NCBI GenBank assembly: GCA_034359265.1
Contig: CP136896.1
Coordinates: forward strand, 35,454,001 to 35,518,000
Direction: 5' to 3'
DNA from: Canna indica
Taxonomy: Eukaryota; Streptophyta; Magnoliopsida; Zingiberales; Cannaceae
DNA: 64,000 bases
The notes under the pieces are model-generated. The model was not told the origin of the DNA and did no database searches. It worked only from the letters and a program-made list of their open reading frames with translations. The translations under genes and the position numbers were made by a program. Of the stretch, positions 61,701 through 64,000 are shown in pieces (the first letter of the stretch is position 1; each line of letters opens with the position of its first letter).

Positions 61701-64000
61701 ATACCCCAAAGTTCAATCAGTCGGCCTCGTTCAAAATCAATTCGAAAAATCGTGCAATTCTTTGCATTAGTCTGTCAAAAATAACTCGATTAACAACTTC
61801 TCCCATCGCAGTGAATGTTCTGGAGTCGCTCGAGACTCAGATTACAGGGCATTTCGAGCCGATACCCCGAAGTTCAATCAGTCTGCTTCGTTCAAGATTC
61901 TATTCGAAAAATAGTGCAATTCTGTGCATTAGTCTGTCGAGAATAACTCGATTAACAACTTCTCCCATCGCAGTGAATGTTCTGGAGTCGCTCGGTACTC
62001 AGATTACTGGGCGTTTCGAGCCGATACCCCAAAGTTCAATCAGTCGGCCTCGTTCAAAATCAATTCAAAAAATCGTGCAATTCTTTGCATTAGTCTGTCA
62101 AAAATAACTCGATTAACAACTTCTCCCATCGCAGTGAATGTTCTGGAGTCGCTCGGTACTCAGATTACTGGGCATTTCGAGCCGATACCCCAAAGTTCAA
62201 TCAGTCGGCCTCGTTCAAAATCAATTCGAAAAATCATGCAATTATGTGCATTAGTCTGTCAAAAATAACTCGATTAACAACTTCTCCCATCGCAGTGAAT
62301 GTTCTGGAGTCGCTCGGTACTCAGATTACTGGGCGTTTCGAGCCGATACCCCGAAGTTCAATCAGTCGGCCTCGTTCAAAATCAATTCGAAAAATCGTGC
62401 AATTCTTTGCATTAGTCTGTCAAAAATAACTCGATTAACAACTTGTCCCATCACAGTGAATGTTCTGGAGTCGCTCGAGACTCAGATTACAGGGCGTTTC
62501 GAGCCGATACCCCGAAGTTCAATCAGTCTGCTTCGTTCAAGATTCTATTCGAAAAATAGTGCAATTCTGTGCATTAGTCTGTCGAGAATAACTCGATTAA
62601 CAACTTCTCCCATCGCAGTGAATGTTCTGGAGTCGCTCGGGACTCAGATTACAGGGCGTTTCGAGCCGATACCCCGAAGTTCAATCAGTCTGCTTCGTTC
62701 AAGATTCTATTCGAAAAATAGTGTAATTCTGTGCATTAGTCTGTCAAAAATAACTCGATTAACAACTTCTCCCATCACAGTGAATGTTCTGGAGTCGCTT
62801 GGGACTCAGATTACAGGGCGTTTCGAGCCGATACCCCGAAGTTCAATCAGTCTGCTTCGTTCAAGATTCTATTCGAAAAATAGTGCAATTCTGTGCATTA
62901 GTCTGTCGAGAATAACTCGATTAACAACTTCTCCCATCGCAGTGAATGTTCTGGAGTCGCTCGGTACTCAGATTACTGGGCGTTTCGAGCCGATACCCCA
63001 AAGTTCAATCAGTCGGCCTCGTTCAAAATCAATTCGAAAAATCGTGCAATTCTTTGCATTAGTCTGTCAAAAATAACTCGATTAACAACTTCTCCCATCG
63101 CAGTGAATGTTCTGGAGTCGCTCGGTACTCAGATTACTGGGCGTTTCGAGCCGATACCCCGAAGTTCAATCAGTCGGCCTCGTTCAAAATCAATTCGAAA
63201 AATCGTGCAATTCTTTGGATTAGTCTGTCAAAAATAACTCGATTAACAACTTCTCCCATCACAGTGAATGTTCTGGAGTCGCTCGGGACTCAGATTACAG
63301 GGCGTTTCGAGCCGATACCCCGAAGTTCAATCAGTCGGCATCGTTCAAGATCTATTCGAAAAATCATGCAATTCTTTGCATTAGTCTGTCAAAAATAACT
63401 CGATTAACAACTTCTCCCATCATAGTTAATGTTCTGGAGTCGCTCGGGACTCAGATTACAGGGCGTTTCGAGCCGATACCACAAATTTCAATCAGTCGGC
63501 TTCGTTCAAGATTCTATTCAAAAAATCGTGCAATTCTGTGCATTAGTCTGTCAAAAATAACTCGATTAACAACTTCTCCCATCGCAGTGAAGGTTCTGGA
63601 GTCGCTCGGTACTCAGATTACTGGGCGTTTCGAGCTGATACCCCGAAGTTCAATCAGTCGGCATCGTTCAAGATCTATTCAAAAAATCATGCAATTCTTT
63701 GCATTAGTCTGTCAAAAATAACTCGATTAACAACTTCTCCCATCACAGTGAATGTTCTGGAGTCGCTCGGGACTCAGATTACAGGGCGTTTCGAGCCGAT
63801 ACCCCGAAGTTCAATCAGTCTGCTTCGTTCAAGATTCTATTCGAAAAATAGTGCAATTCTGTGCATTAGTCTGTCGAGAATAACTCGATTAACAACTTCT
63901 CCCATCGCAGTGAATGTTCTGGAGTCGCTCGGTACTCAGATTATAGGGCGTTTCAAGCCGATACCCCGAAGTTCAATCAGTCGGCTTCGTTCAAAATCAA
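55711..64000 (+). repeat. Satellite sub-array 3d, 13-, 16- and 19-monomer HOR
   Basis: The private change gataccacaaat (ccacaaat at 55,731, 57,830, 60,412 and 63,479) occurs only here. Spacings are 2,099, 2,582 and 3,067 bp (13, 16 and 19 monomers), and the gtgaagg marker (55,841, 57,940, 60,522, 63,589) gives the same series. The ttgtccc marker lies at 56,794, 58,893, 61,475 and 62,443. Monomers with ggtact...tacagg, a hybrid of the two main classes, are common here (for example near 56,190, 58,450 and 61,030). The array runs off the end of the window. Confidence 0.87.
59785..59800 (+). repeat. Intra-monomer fusion: cggcct front joined to long-form back
   Basis: This is the only place I found where cggcct is followed by gattctattcg; elsewhere cggcct goes with aatcaattcg. 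The exchange must lie in the shared cgttcaa (59,790-59,797). The intact arrangement is present one unit later, where the cggcct monomer (about 62,373) and the third following long monomer (about 62,858) are 485 bp apart. Deleting 485 bp (161 + 162 + 162) gives exactly this junction and exactly the difference between the 16- and 19-monomer units (3,067 - 2,582). Confidence 0.85.

Larger units (their letters stand above)
1..64000 (+). repeat. Tandem satellite array, 161/162-bp monomer, fills the window
   Basis: The phrase aactcgattaac recurs every 161 or 162 bp from 146 to 63,882. That distance of 63,736 bp fits 395 monomers if about 141 of them are the 162-bp form; this assumes no other indels, and I saw none. 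Every copy reads in the same direction, and no inversion, transposon insertion, gene or non-satellite spacer interrupts the array. Copies differ at a limited set of recurring sites, so monomers fall into classes that are shuffled into higher-order repeats. Arrays like this are typical of eukaryotic centromeric, pericentromeric or subtelomeric heterochromatin. The monomer is close to the length of DNA around one nucleosome plus a short linker, which fits that setting but does not prove it. I do not recognise the satellite family or species. Confidence 0.98.

Noticed and set aside
1..64000. CRISPR array
   Set aside because: Repeats are contiguous 161/162-bp units with no unique spacers, and no cas-like gene is present.
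1..64000. A strict alternating dimer (about 323 bp) as the basic unit
   Set aside because: Short and long, or G-A and T-T, monomers often alternate and 322-323-bp duplications occur, but runs of two or three of the same type are common (for example 1,092-1,438 and 56,807-57,300). The dimer may be ancestral but is not the current unit.
1..64000. Assignment to a known plant or animal satellite of about 160 bp
   Set aside because: I could not match the monomer to any family with confidence from memory. Length alone is not evidence. A search of satellite and genome databases with the reference monomer at 29,351-29,511 would decide.
1..64000. Assembly artefact as the source of the changing unit lengths
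   Set aside because: Not excluded, but private single-base changes are consistent with local copying, and the junctions at 59,790 and 35,540 have clean in-register logic. Spanning long reads would be the proper test.

Overview
The whole window is one uninterrupted array of tandem satellite DNA. The monomer is 161 or 162 bp, and from the first to the last complete monomer start (146 to 63,882) I estimate about 395 copies, all head to tail in the same orientation. I found no gene, RNA gene, transposon, telomere repeat or unique sequence. A consensus monomer (29,351-29,511) is about 43% G+C with 10 CpG sites, so CpG is not depleted. An array of this kind, with layered higher-order repeats (HORs), points to a eukaryotic heterochromatic, possibly centromeric or pericentromeric, region. 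I cannot name the species or match the monomer to a published satellite. The retained CpG argues mildly against a heavily CpG-methylated vertebrate genome, but plants and invertebrates both remain possible.

Layout: rare private variants act as barcodes and show that the array is a patchwork of local expansions. A 'gaatttt' variant next to 'cttcaccc' marks 0.3-16.8 kb. A 'gcaaatcttt' variant marks 14.3-26.9 kb. A 'gtgaagg' variant marks 30.8-63.6 kb. Within these layers the HOR period keeps changing, always by whole monomers: 9, 15, 14, 19, 6, 11 and 28 in the first; 25, 22, 8, 8, 6 and 9 in the second; 11, 10, 12, 11, 19, 37, 7, 6, 12, 14, 16, 13, 16 and 19 in the third. Two blocks (about 38.9-39.5 kb and 41.9-44.7 kb) carry second-layer sequence inside the third layer. 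The larger is a copy of 26.7-29.3 kb displaced by 94 and then 95 monomers.

Mechanism: several unequal-exchange junctions can be read directly. At 59,790-59,797 two monomer classes are fused, and the missing three monomers (485 bp) equal the difference between the neighbouring 16- and 19-monomer units. At 35,534-35,546 a hybrid monomer marks the join of a 3-monomer tandem duplication. At about 24,860-24,911 two monomers (323 bp) are lost.

All the open reading frames here are by-products of the repeat. A 162-bp monomer is 54 codons and keeps a frame open; the next 161-bp monomer shifts it onto a TAA. Most of these frames also begin with GTG. No coding feature is annotated.
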